Shown here piece by piece: positions 8,745-16,645 of a DNA stretch of 64,000 nucleotides. The notes under the pieces are model-generated. The model saw only the letters and a list, made by a program, of their open reading frames with translations, was not told the origin of the DNA and searched no databases. The position numbers and the translations under genes are program-made. Positions within the stretch are counted from its first letter, which is position 1; each line of letters opens with the position of its first letter. This DNA comes from Nesterenkonia ebinurensis (GTDB lineage Bacteria; Actinomycetota; Actinomycetes; Actinomycetales; Micrococcaceae), in assembly GCF_008711175.1 (NCBI RefSeq), contig NZ_VWNF01000021.1, positions 248,001-312,000 on the forward strand, read 5' to 3'.

Positions 8745-9488
8745 CTACCTTCTCTCTTCATGGTGCTGCCAGAATTTCGCCAGCACATCAGCTACTTCGG
8801 TCGGCTGCTCAACGAACGGCGTGTGCCCTGACTTCTCGAAGACTATCGGCGCCGAGGCACCCGTCCGCTCACTGATTCGTTCCATATCGGCAGGTGACTT
8901 TGCCGTGTCCTGCCTACCCGCCAGCAGCAGCAGGGGCGATCGGATGCTCAAGACCTCGGCCCACAGTTCCCGACGGCGGAAGACCTTCTCCGCAGCAGTG
9001 CCCACACCGGTATCCAAACTGGCAAAGTGTTCCAACCAGTAGTCTCGGGCAGCGTCGCCTTGGCGAAGAAACCAGTTGCCAAACATGGTGGCACCGATCT
9101 GCTCCACTATGGCCGCCGGCCCCTTGTCCCGCAGCTGTGCGACCAGTCCGTCGAACTTTTCTGGGCGCTGCTCGGCATCGGCAGTGGCGGCGGAAAGGGT
9201 ACAGGTCCGGACCCGTTCCGGCTTAGTGGCTGCGACGATCATCGCCACATAAGCCCCCATTGAGGAGCCGACAAGGTGAACCGGTGCGGGCAAAGTGTCC
9301 AGAAGCCCGACGACGTCGCCTGCCAGTTCATCCACCGTTCCGGGCTCTTCCGCGCTTCGCGTGCCCTGACCGCGGTGGTCAGGGGCGAGCACCGTTCGTC
9401 CGGTGGCCTGGCTAAGCTGATCAAACATCTTCCCGTCGAAGAAGAGGGAGTGCAGACCAAGAACGGGGTACACGGATTCCTGCCTCAC
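8745..9488 (-). CDS. alpha/beta hydrolase
   Basis: A 247-residue alpha/beta hydrolase with a short N-terminus (GLHSLFFDG oxyanion loop at 11-19). The nucleophile elbow is GSSMG with Ser76; Asp194 (GRQDTAKSP) and His222 (SGHTPF) complete the triad. It starts with GTG directly after the TGA of the dehydroquinase-like gene (TGAGTG arrangement) and lies 8 bases before the DUF35 gene. It probably hydrolyses an ester, lactone, beta-diketone or thioester in the same pathway. It is distinct from the other hydrolase of this operon (5128-5928), with little similarity beyond the fold motifs. Confidence 0.85.
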   Translation of the reverse strand: MRQESVYPVLGLHSLFFDGKMFDQLSQATGRTVLAPDHRGQGTRSAEEPGTVDELAGDVVGLLDTLPAPVHLVGSSMGAYVAMIVAATKPERVRTCTLSAATADAEQRPEKFDGLVAQLRDKGPAAIVEQIGATMFGNWFLRQGDAARDYWLEHFASLDTGVGTAAEKVFRRRELWAEVLSIRSPLLLLAGRQDTAKSPADMERISERTGASAPIVFEKSGHTPFVEQPTEVADVLAKFWQHHEERR

Positions 9489-10010
9489 TCACGCGCCGGG
9501 CGCCAGAAAGTTCTCATCGTCGAGGCCGTGGATAAGGGCCACCAGAGCGCCTGCGTAGCTGTACTGCCGCAGACCCATGCACATGCCGGTGGCAGTGTGG
9601 GTGAAGCTGGAAGCGATCCGCCCACCTCCGAGGCCGCGGCTGGAGCCTGCAGAGGCCTGGATATTGGCAAAGTGGACCTCCACTACTGGGCGCCCAGTGT
9701 CCTCGAGTGCGTGCCGCACACCTTCGCCCTTGGTGGTCAGGCCGGCCGGATTGATGATGTAGCCGTCCACTCGGGCGCCGGATTCGTGAATGTACTCCAG
9801 AATCTCGCCTTCATGGTTCGAATCGAAGGTCTCGACCTCGGCGCCGAGCCTTTCGGCGTACTCTTTGACGTAGGTCTGAAGATCCTCCAGCGACTGGATG
9901 CTGCCGTAGACCTGTTTGCTTCGACGGCCCAGGCTGGACATATTAGGACCGTCGATGACGGCAATGCGGTGTTTCCTGCTGCTCTGACGAACGACATTGT
10001 GCTCTGGCAT
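9489..10010 (-). CDS. type II 3-dehydroquinate dehydratase-like protein, divergent
   Basis: A 173-residue protein of flavodoxin-like type II dehydroquinase fold. Conserved parts are DGPNMSSLGRRS (20-31), the Tyr of the flexible lid (Tyr35 in QVYGS), SNHEGE (64-69) and VEVHFAN with the equivalent of the catalytic His (His113). The usual NPGAYTHTS segment is replaced by NPAGLTTKGEG (87-97), losing a substrate-binding His, and the late region differs (ASSFTHTATGMCMGL). Known enzymes eliminate water from 3-dehydroquinate by an enolate mechanism. The altered pocket and a catabolic operon suggest dehydration of another cyclic hydroxy-ketone or acid rather than shikimate synthesis. Confidence 0.8.
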   Translation of the reverse strand: MPEHNVVRQSSRKHRIAVIDGPNMSSLGRRSKQVYGSIQSLEDLQTYVKEYAERLGAEVETFDSNHEGEILEYIHESGARVDGYIINPAGLTTKGEGVRHALEDTGRPVVEVHFANIQASAGSSRGLGGGRIASSFTHTATGMCMGLRQYSYAGALVALIHGLDDENFLAPGA

Positions 10011-10036
10011 GATCTTCCTCCTGTAGTTCTGTTTCT

Positions 10037-10792
10037 TTAGGTGTAACGGAGCCCGGCGTCGACCAGCAAGGACTGGCCGGTGATGTAGCCGGCTTCATTC
10101 GATGCGAAGAATCTGACGGCGGAGAGGACATCTTCAGGAGTGCCTTTCCGCTTGATAGCGTGCTCCTTCAGCAGCTCCTTCCAGTTGTCGTCAGTGATGG
10201 TTTCGCGCGGGATTTCGGTCACAATGCCGTGCGGGCTGACGACGTTGGCGGTGACTTCGTAGTCACCGAGCTCGGTAGCCAGCGCCTTGTTGAACGCCTG
10301 AACGGCTCCCTTCGACGCCACGTAATGGGCGTAGTTGGCGCGTCCGGTGACCACCACACTGGATGAGATGTTGACGATGCGGCCGAAGCGCTGCTCCTTC
10401 ATGTAGGGGGCTACCGCCTGGCACATCAGCAGCACACCGCGGGTGTTGACCGCGAAAACCTTCTCCCACTCATCCACACTGATCTCTTCGAACGGTTTCA
10501 TCTTCAGCGAGGAGAAGATCGCGGCATTGTTAATGAGCACATGGACCGTTCCATAGTGCTCCACCGTCTGACTGACGAGCTTGGAAACACTACCTTGATC
10601 ACTGACGTCTACGGGCAGCCCGATGGCTTCCTGGCCGGCGGACTGGATCTCAGCGGCGACCTTTTCGACGGCGACCTGGTTGATATCGGCAGCCACTACT
10701 TTGTCGCCCTGGGCGGCGAACTCATGGGCGTACTTGGCTCCGATGCCCTGACCGGCTCCTGTGACAATAACGACCCGACTGTTGGGTTCCAC
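10037..10792 (-). CDS. short-chain dehydrogenase/reductase
   Basis: A 251-residue classical SDR. The cofactor motif TGAGQGIG sits near residue 12, NNAAIF marks strand 4, and the catalytic set is NISSS plus YVASK. The C-terminus is GYITGQSLLVDAGLRYT. GTG at 10792 follows an AGGAGAGG site about 10 bases upstream, and gives the standard SDR N-terminus (EPNSRVVIVTG); longer versions would overlap the upstream SDR gene. It is expected to oxidise a secondary alcohol with NAD(P). It is the second of two SDR genes in the operon, separated from the first by 34 bases. Confidence 0.87.
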   Translation of the reverse strand: MEPNSRVVIVTGAGQGIGAKYAHEFAAQGDKVVAADINQVAVEKVAAEIQSAGQEAIGLPVDVSDQGSVSKLVSQTVEHYGTVHVLINNAAIFSSLKMKPFEEISVDEWEKVFAVNTRGVLLMCQAVAPYMKEQRFGRIVNISSSVVVTGRANYAHYVASKGAVQAFNKALATELGDYEVTANVVSPHGIVTEIPRETITDDNWKELLKEHAIKRKGTPEDVLSAVRFFASNEAGYITGQSLLVDAGLRYT

Positions 10793-10826
10793 GGGTGTTG
10801 ATCCTCTCCTTAAATGTATTAGGTGT

Positions 10827-11579
10827 TCACGCCTCTGTAATGTGCAGTCCGGCCATTCCGCCGTCCACAATGATGGTGCTGCCCACAGTGGAGCGCATAG
10901 TCGGATGGGCCAGGAACGCCACGGCCTGCGCTACTTCCCGGGGTGCGACCATGCGGCCTGTGGGCTGCCGCTCTTCAAACTGCCGGCGACACAGAGCAGG
11001 ATCCTCGGCTCGCGCTGCCAGCTCGGACATGAAGGGGGTGTCCACCGTGCCGGGGTTCACGGCGTTGACCGTGATGCCCTCAGCGACCAGATCGGCCGCC
11101 ATGGCCCGGGTCATTGATTCCACCGCACCTTTGGTGGCCGAGTACAGTACCCGCTGACGCAGACCCGAAGTGGCAGTGCAGGACGACATATTGACGATGG
11201 CCGGTGCACTAGCCTGGCGCAGCAGCGGAAGCGCAGCCCGGGTGGCCCGCACGAAGCCGAGCACATTGATATCCCAGAGCCAATGCCACTCCTCGTCAGT
11301 GCCGGTTTCCACTCCTCCCACGAAGCTGACTCCGGCGTTGTTCACCAGAAGGTCCAGCCCGCCAGAGATCTCCTGCACCTGTTGCAGCACAGCCTCCACC
11401 GAGCTTTGACTCCGGAGGTCACCATCGTGGTAATGCACGTCTTCCACGGCTTCCTCCGGCGCAGCGATGTCAAGAACGTGGACTTCTGCTGCCAAGTCTG
11501 CGAAAGTCTGGGCACAGGCGTGACCGATGCCCTTAGCACCTCCTGTAATCAGTACTCGTCTTCCCTTGAAACTATCCAT
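10827..11579 (-). CDS. short-chain dehydrogenase/reductase
   Basis: A 250-residue classical SDR with TGGAKGIG near the N-terminus, DIAAPEE after strand 2 (an Asp there favours NAD over NADP), NNAGVS, and the catalytic NMSS and YSATK motifs. It ends GSTIIVDGGMAGLHITEA. It overlaps the IclR stop by 8 bases. Two different SDRs in one operon suggest two separate hydroxyl oxidations, or a ring alcohol and a later beta-hydroxyacyl-CoA. The exact substrate is not visible. Confidence 0.87.
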   Translation of the reverse strand: MDSFKGRRVLITGGAKGIGHACAQTFADLAAEVHVLDIAAPEEAVEDVHYHDGDLRSQSSVEAVLQQVQEISGGLDLLVNNAGVSFVGGVETGTDEEWHWLWDINVLGFVRATRAALPLLRQASAPAIVNMSSCTATSGLRQRVLYSATKGAVESMTRAMAADLVAEGITVNAVNPGTVDTPFMSELAARAEDPALCRRQFEERQPTGRMVAPREVAQAVAFLAHPTMRSTVGSTIIVDGGMAGLHITEA

Positions 11580-12411
11580 GCTTGGTTTCCTCCTGATGGG
11601 GGGCGCCGAAGAACTCGCCGATGCGGCGCGAGGCGTCCTTCAAGGCGTTGAGAATTTCTGATGGCTCACCGTGTGGGGATCGTTCTTTCGGGTGGGTCAG
11701 GGTGATCGATCCGACCACCCCGCCAGGGCTGAAGACCGGCACTGCGACGCCGTGGGCGCCGGGAAGCTTCTCCCCCTTTGTCTCCACATAACCCTGGCTG
11801 CGAATCGCAGCCAGCTCACGCTTCAGAACAGCCGGGTCAGGCAGTGTCACTCCACTGGCTGAGTCACCAGCTGTGGCCTTCTGCCGCTCACTCTCATAGG
11901 CCTGATCTAACTCGTTCTCAGGCAGATACGCGGCGACGGACTTGCCGGATGCTCCCCAGAGCAAAGCTGTGGGTTTGTTGAGTTCGATCCGATACTGCAG
12001 TACGTGGTTTCCGTCTGCCCGACTCACGAACGACACAGATGAGGTGGCATGTGAGTAGAGGCCGAAGATGACGGTCTCGTCAAAGTGAGCAGCAAGCTCC
12101 TTGAGTATCGGGCGCACCATTCTTGGCAGATCTACTGTGGCCAACGTTCTCGCAGCAATACGGTAACCCTCGACCCCTACAGAGTACGCTTGTAGGTCAC
12201 CTTCTTGTTTGACCATTCCCTCCTGCATCAACAATCCAAGCAGTCGGTGTGTCGTGGAGGGGGGAAGACCTGTCTTCTTGGCGACTGCCGATACACTCAC
12301 AGGTCGCCCAGTATCCACTACCGCAGCTAATACACGAACTGCACGCGCAACCGTACCGGTGAGCTGTCCAGCGTTACCCGAGGTTACTGTTTCCTGTCCC
12401 ATTCGCCTCAT
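11572..12411 (-). CDS. IclR-family transcriptional regulator
   Basis: A 279-residue regulator. The N-terminal winged helix includes SVSAVAKKTGLPPSTTHRLLGLLMQEG (about 40-66). The effector domain follows, with LELN-type strands (YRIELNKPTALLWGASGKSVAAYL) and VAVPVFSPGGVVGSITLT. ATG at 12411 overlaps the dctM stop (ATGA); another ATG three codons later is equally possible. Lying between the TRAP genes and the enzyme genes, it should sense the imported substrate or an intermediate and control its own operon. Confidence 0.9.
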   Translation of the reverse strand: MRRMGQETVTSGNAGQLTGTVARAVRVLAAVVDTGRPVSVSAVAKKTGLPPSTTHRLLGLLMQEGMVKQEGDLQAYSVGVEGYRIAARTLATVDLPRMVRPILKELAAHFDETVIFGLYSHATSSVSFVSRADGNHVLQYRIELNKPTALLWGASGKSVAAYLPENELDQAYESERQKATAGDSASGVTLPDPAVLKRELAAIRSQGYVETKGEKLPGAHGVAVPVFSPGGVVGSITLTHPKERSPHGEPSEILNALKDASRRIGEFFGAPHQEETKHG

Positions 12412-13679
12412 CTCATAAACGTTGTCAGGCCGGGGAAGACGTTCACGACGATGAGCACTGGCAACACTGCACAGACCAGGAGTTTCACAGTAGGGATCAC
12501 CATCGTGTGGAACTTAGCGCCAGTTGCCGAAGCAGCGACAAAGAGGTTCGGGGCAAAAGGTGGTGTAGCCAAACCCATACCAAGGTTGAGAACCATGATC
12601 AGCCCGAAATGGATGGGGTCGATTCCCATAGCGTTCGTCAACGGTAACAGCAACGGTACCAGAATAACGATTGCAGTGTTCTCCTCTATGAACATTCCAA
12701 CCACAAATAGCAGCAGATTCAACAAGATGAGAAGAACCCATGGGGATACTCCCCACTCCTGGATGATATTCGCTATCTGCTGAGGAATACCAGAGAGCAC
12801 AACTGCCCTTGCAAAAGCGCCACCCATAGCAATTATCAAAAGGATGGGAGCGGTCATCAATAATCCATTCAGAATCGCATTTCCAACTCCTGTCAGCTTC
12901 ATCTCTCGATAGATAAGGATTCCGATAAACAACCCATAGGCGCAGGCGATGGCGCCAGACTCTGTTGGCGTAAACATCCCAGAGTAAATACCGCCAAGGA
13001 TAATTACTGGCATGATCAATGCTGGGACAGCTGAACCAATTCGCCTTGAAGTTGAGGCACGTTTCTCCGTTGCAATCTTCGCACCTAAATCATCAAGATC
13101 TTTGCCGCGGGCCCAGATGAAGTTGTAAATGATCACCGCTATGGCAACTAAAATGCCGACCACTGCTCCTGCCAGGAACATCTGAGCAATAGACACACCT
13201 GCTGCCACAGCGTAAACGATTATGGGAACGCTAGGTGGTATAAGTGTTCCAATAATTCCTGATACTGCCACCAGTGAACCAATATAAGCCTTAGGGTATC
13301 CGCGTTGGCTCATCTCGCCCGACATGATCCGTCCGATGGCTGAAACTGTCGCAACGGAAGAACCGGAGATTGATCCAAATAACCCACAAGCCCCTGTGAC
13401 GGTCGCCCCTAGACCTCCTTTAACCCTCCCCAGAAACATGCTGACAAAATCAATGAGTCTCTTAGATACACCACCTTGCTGCATGATCGACCCAGCAAGC
13501 AGAAAGAAAGGAATCGCCAGGAAAGTAAAAGAGTCAAGAGTCCTAAACGCTACGGTAGGCACCTGTCCAGGATTTGTACCGGTAGATATAAAGTATATAA
13601 AGGCTCCGATCCCAAAGGCTACAGCAACGGAGACACCTAGAATAATGGAGAGCAGTACCGCTCCTGCTGCTACGGGCAT
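12408..13679 (-). CDS. dctM: TRAP transporter large permease (DctM)
   Basis: A 423-residue, highly hydrophobic protein with about 12 membrane segments and the DctM patterns FTFLAIPFFLLAG, GLFGSISGSSVATVSAIG and LVAVSGIIGTLIPPSVPIIVYA. It forms the ion-coupled channel of a tripartite ATP-independent periplasmic-type transporter and uses the Na+ or H+ gradient to import an organic acid. Its ATG overlaps the dctQ stop (TAATG). The family serves C4-dicarboxylates, sialic acid, keto acids and aromatic or alicyclic acids, so the substrate stays open. Confidence 0.93.
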   Translation of the reverse strand: MPVAAGAVLLSIILGVSVAVAFGIGAFIYFISTGTNPGQVPTVAFRTLDSFTFLAIPFFLLAGSIMQQGGVSKRLIDFVSMFLGRVKGGLGATVTGACGLFGSISGSSVATVSAIGRIMSGEMSQRGYPKAYIGSLVAVSGIIGTLIPPSVPIIVYAVAAGVSIAQMFLAGAVVGILVAIAVIIYNFIWARGKDLDDLGAKIATEKRASTSRRIGSAVPALIMPVIILGGIYSGMFTPTESGAIACAYGLFIGILIYREMKLTGVGNAILNGLLMTAPILLIIAMGGAFARAVVLSGIPQQIANIIQEWGVSPWVLLILLNLLLFVVGMFIEENTAIVILVPLLLPLTNAMGIDPIHFGLIMVLNLGMGLATPPFAPNLFVAASATGAKFHTMVIPTVKLLVCAVLPVLIVVNVFPGLTTFMR

Positions 13680-14248
13680 TAGCGCTCAACTCCTTGGGAC
13701 CCTGGAAAACCTGTTGTTGTTTTGTCGGCGTAGTCTCCAGGGCGAATAAAGGTCCTGATCAGCAAGCAAATACTGAAAATTCCGCCAAGTCCTGCACCTA
13801 ATACCATCGTGGCAAATGGCCACGTGAGTGGGATCGAGAGTTCTACAGATGATTGGCCTGTCCGCTGGTAACTCTCCAGCGTGAGGAAAGTGAAATTTGA
13901 GAATGCTAGGTAGAACAGCCCTTCGATGATGAAGATCGTCCTGTGGAGCCACACCTGAGTCATTCCTTCGGGCAAGAAATCTGCGAGTGCTCCTACAGCG
14001 ATCTGTAGTTTGGAGTTGATCAATACTGGTAAGGCCAGAAAAGTGGTTCCGACCATTAAGTACCGAGCAATCTCATCAGCTCCAGCCATTGTCGGGAAGG
14101 AGCCATACCGACCAGCGATCTGCACCAATGTGACCACAAGGATCATCCCAAACCCAACTGTCAGCACAACCCGCAGGAAGTGGTCCAGGATTCTGAGCAC
14201 TTGGTCCAGAATCGGGACCGGCTTCCTAGCGATCTCGACTCCTCTCAC
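13679..14248 (-). CDS. dctQ: TRAP transporter small permease (DctQ)
   Basis: A 189-residue membrane protein with four predicted helices. QIAGRYGSF and the conserved WLHRTIFI and LTLESYQRTGQSS segments are typical of DctQ. It supports the large permease and links it to the binding protein. It is separated from dctP by two bases and overlaps dctM, so all three transporter parts are co-translated. Confidence 0.9.
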   Translation of the reverse strand: MRGVEIARKPVPILDQVLRILDHFLRVVLTVGFGMILVVTLVQIAGRYGSFPTMAGADEIARYLMVGTTFLALPVLINSKLQIAVGALADFLPEGMTQVWLHRTIFIIEGLFYLAFSNFTFLTLESYQRTGQSSVELSIPLTWPFATMVLGAGLGGIFSICLLIRTFIRPGDYADKTTTGFPGSQGVER

Positions 14249-14250
14249 GG

Positions 14251-15294
14251 CTAAGCATCCTCAGCAGCAGCATCTGCCTCTTGGCGCAGCTGTCCTAGCA
14301 GTTCTGCTCCAAAGGTATCTTCCTGGGCATCCCAGACCACGTCACGAATCGCGACAAATTCAGCCATCTGCTCTTCAGAGAGCTCGATGATCTCTAGTCC
14401 GTCTTCCTCTAGTTCTTCGAGTCGTTCGTCGACAGAGTCACGGACCTCCTGCGTCACTTCCAGTGAGATCTCATCGATAAGCTCAGAGAGCACCTCCCGA
14501 TCCTCTTCGCCCAGTGATTCCCAAACTTCGGTATTACAGGAGACATTGCCCGTACCGTACCCGTGACGTGTCAGTGTGAGGTAGTCCTGAACTTCATGGA
14601 AAGCAGAATTATAAGTGAGAACGATGCCGTTGTCTTGGCCATCCACTGTGCCCTGCTGCAGTGCGGTATAGAGCTCAGGAAAGGGTATTGGAGTCGGGTC
14701 TGCGCCCCATTCTTCGAAGAGATCGATATACATGGGAAGACCAGGCACTCGGAAGCTGAGCCCCCGAAGATCCTCTGGACTCTCAATCGGGCGGATGCTG
14801 TTGGTCATCCCGCGGAAGTCGTTCTCATAGAAACCCAGCATGGTAATTCCGAGCTCATCGAGCACTTCACGCTCATTGGTTTGGATTACTCCCTCAGGAC
14901 TGAAGAAGACCTCATCAGCTGCTTCGTAGGTCGTCACAATGTACGGCAGGAACGACAACTGTAAACGGTCGTCCAACCCAGAGGGCGCGACGGCAATGAA
15001 AGCACACTGGAGGTCGCCACTGGCCAGGCCCGCCCCCATCTCTTCATCGCCACCGAGCTGACCCCCAGGGTAGACAGTAAAGTTCACCCGGCCGTCCGTC
15101 ACATCGGGAGCTCTTTCGGCTAGAGCAGTCGCCCCGCTGTGAACAGCTGAGGTTTCTGGAAAGGTATGGGCCAGATCGAGAGTCACACTCTCTGCTTCTT
15201 CCTCATCAGTGCCGAATGCACACCCCACTAGAGCTGTAACGGCCACTAATGCAACGCCCGGTGCAACAATGCGGCTCTTCCGCACGAGTGTCAT
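14251..15294 (-). CDS. dctP: TRAP transporter substrate-binding lipoprotein (DctP)
   Basis: A 347-residue binding protein. The N-terminus is a lipoprotein signal ending ALVGC (Cys25 would be lipidated), followed by an acidic linker. DctP motifs include LSFRVPGLPMYIDLFEEWGADPTPIPFPELYTALQQGTVDGQDN, where the Arg of SFRVPG is the usual carboxylate-binding residue. That predicts an acid substrate. It is the first gene of the 12-gene operon; the 146 bases upstream hold the probable promoter and a palindromic element at 15386-15401. Confidence 0.93.
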   Translation of the reverse strand: MTLVRKSRIVAPGVALVAVTALVGCAFGTDEEEAESVTLDLAHTFPETSAVHSGATALAERAPDVTDGRVNFTVYPGGQLGGDEEMGAGLASGDLQCAFIAVAPSGLDDRLQLSFLPYIVTTYEAADEVFFSPEGVIQTNEREVLDELGITMLGFYENDFRGMTNSIRPIESPEDLRGLSFRVPGLPMYIDLFEEWGADPTPIPFPELYTALQQGTVDGQDNGIVLTYNSAFHEVQDYLTLTRHGYGTGNVSCNTEVWESLGEEDREVLSELIDEISLEVTQEVRDSVDERLEELEEDGLEIIELSEEQMAEFVAIRDVVWDAQEDTFGAELLGQLRQEADAAAEDA

Positions 15295-15385
15295 CTTTGA
15301 CTCCTTTGATTTTAGGAACTAATTGACAGTAATTCCGGTGATCGGAATGCTATTCCACTTCTAATGTGATGTTAGGCACTCCTAC

Positions 15386-15401
15386 TGTGATTGTCAACAC
15401 A
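15386..15401. promoter_or_regulatory. palindromic element upstream of the dctP operon
   Basis: TGTGATTGTCAACACA has TGTG and CACA arms around TTGTCAA and lies 92 bases upstream of dctP. Its core ATTGTCAACA recurs at 16605-16614 beside the GntR gene. It also matches the GlxR/CRP pattern TGTGAN6TCACA with one mismatch, so a GntR or a CRP-type protein could bind it. Confidence 0.45.
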
Positions 15402-15440
15402 TTGGAAGCAACTCCTCGGGAATTGAGGCCGAGGAACCAC

Positions 15441-15845
15441 TCACCCCCGCCCATCTGCTACTGACACAGTGGGTTCAAGAGTGTCTGCGTCGACTTCCTC
15501 ACGCCACGCTTGGACCCCCGCCTGAAAAGCAACTACCCCAGCTTCCGGCAAGGCAATCTCAATAGCCTCGAGAATTTCCTGTGCCGAGCGCCCCAGGTCC
15601 AGGGCAACTCGAATATGGCTCCTAATCTGAGGTTTCGGCGCTCGCATCACAGTCAGGCTTACAATGAAGATCAACTCCTTGACCCCCCTGTCGAGCAGCC
15701 TTGGCTTCAGATAGGCAGCATGAACCACATTGTTTGCAGCCTTCATCACCTCAAAATCATTCTTTGCCATCACCTTGTGATAGTCCAGAACATAGCCCCG
15801 AGTCTCTGCCATACTGTCAATATATTTCTGGGATTCGTCGCTCAT
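15441..15845 (-). CDS. carboxymuconolactone decarboxylase (AhpD-like) family protein
   Basis: A 134-residue all-helical protein of the CMD family, with KELIFIVSLTVMRAPKPQIRSHIRVALDLGRSAQEILEAIEIALPEAG as the CMD core (about 55-105). The AhpD redox pair CxxC is absent, which argues against a peroxidase role. The His in IRSHIRVAL is kept, which fits the decarboxylase or a non-redox branch. It follows the GntR gene by 39 bases and precedes dctP by 146 bases. It may decarboxylate or rearrange a ring intermediate; the assignment to a reaction is speculative. Confidence 0.82.
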   Translation of the reverse strand: MSDESQKYIDSMAETRGYVLDYHKVMAKNDFEVMKAANNVVHAAYLKPRLLDRGVKELIFIVSLTVMRAPKPQIRSHIRVALDLGRSAQEILEAIEIALPEAGVVAFQAGVQAWREEVDADTLEPTVSVADGRG

Positions 15846-15884
15846 TTTATCCTTTCTATTTTATTTACAAATTTTGACAAATTG

Positions 15885-16544
15885 CTAGCTAGCAAACCTC
15901 GTCAGCGCCACTGACTTCGCTGCATTGACATGCTCACGGCTGCGACGCTCCGCCAACTCAGCATCATGGGCCTCAATCGCCTCGACCACCCCAGACAACT
16001 CCTCAAAGCTTCGCTGCACTCGCCCAGGCACTCCAAGGGTGTAAGAGCGAAGCAAAGCTATACGTGACTGGACATTTTCAAGCAGATCATCCAGAACTTC
16101 ATTGTCACCAATATCTATAATCATCGAATAAAATTCATCTTTAACAGAGATCAATCCCTCCGTATCATCTGCATTTCCTTTGTTTCTAAACTCTTCTAAA
16201 AGACGATAGAGTTTCCTCACCTCAATTTCGGTGGCATGGTCCGCGGCCAGCCGTGCAGCCATTCCCTCGAGCGCAGCTCTCACGTCGTACAGAGCGCCCA
16301 CATCATTCCGAGAAAGAACCGCGACCTTGGGGCCACTTCGCGAATCTAGCGTGATGAGTTTCTGCGTCTCTAGCTGCCGGAGCGCCTCACGCACGACAGT
16401 TCGCGACACTCCCAACTCCTCCTCCAACTGCTTCTCCACAAGACGCTGTCCCGGTGAGTAATTTCCACTAACTATTTGCTGCCTGATGAAGGAAGTCGCC
16501 TGAGAGCGAAGAGGGGCTGCCTCTCGCTGAAGTGCTGGAACCAT
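15885..16544 (-). CDS. GntR-family regulator, FCD (FadR) subfamily
   Basis: A 219-residue protein. The GntR winged helix covers about residues 10-75 (VEKQLEEELGVSRTVVREALRQLETQKLITLDSRSG), followed by an all-helical FCD domain (YDVRAALEGMAARLAADHATEIEV, then conserved Asp/His positions such as DEFYSMIIDIGDNEVLDDLLENVQSRIALLRSY). FCD regulators usually bind a carboxylate through a metal. It is divergent from the hydrolase at 16646 with a perfect-armed palindrome between them. It probably represses both sides and, from the shared motif core, perhaps the TRAP operon. Its GC is lower than the window average. Confidence 0.9.
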   Translation of the reverse strand: MVPALQREAAPLRSQATSFIRQQIVSGNYSPGQRLVEKQLEEELGVSRTVVREALRQLETQKLITLDSRSGPKVAVLSRNDVGALYDVRAALEGMAARLAADHATEIEVRKLYRLLEEFRNKGNADDTEGLISVKDEFYSMIIDIGDNEVLDDLLENVQSRIALLRSYTLGVPGRVQRSFEELSGVVEAIEAHDAELAERRSREHVNAAKSVALTRFAS

Positions 16545-16600
16545 GTCCTCAAACTTTCTATTCGATCATGTGATGCAGGCAACAGTATCCGACGGTATTA

Positions 16601-16619
16601 TCGTATTGTCAACATACGA
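16601..16619. promoter_or_regulatory. operator-like palindrome between the GntR gene and the divergent hydrolase
   Basis: TCGTATTGTCAACATACGA has perfect TCGTAT/ATACGA arms around TGTCAAC. It lies 57 bases from the GntR start and 27 bases from the hydrolase start, a position suited to repressing both promoters. Its core ATTGTCAACA recurs upstream of dctP. Confidence 0.6.
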
Positions 16620-16645
16620 GATGATGATCATGCAAAGAGGAGACC

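Noticed and set aside
9489-10010. Calling this gene aroQ of the shikimate pathway
   Set aside because: The substrate loop is changed and the gene is embedded in a catabolic operon.
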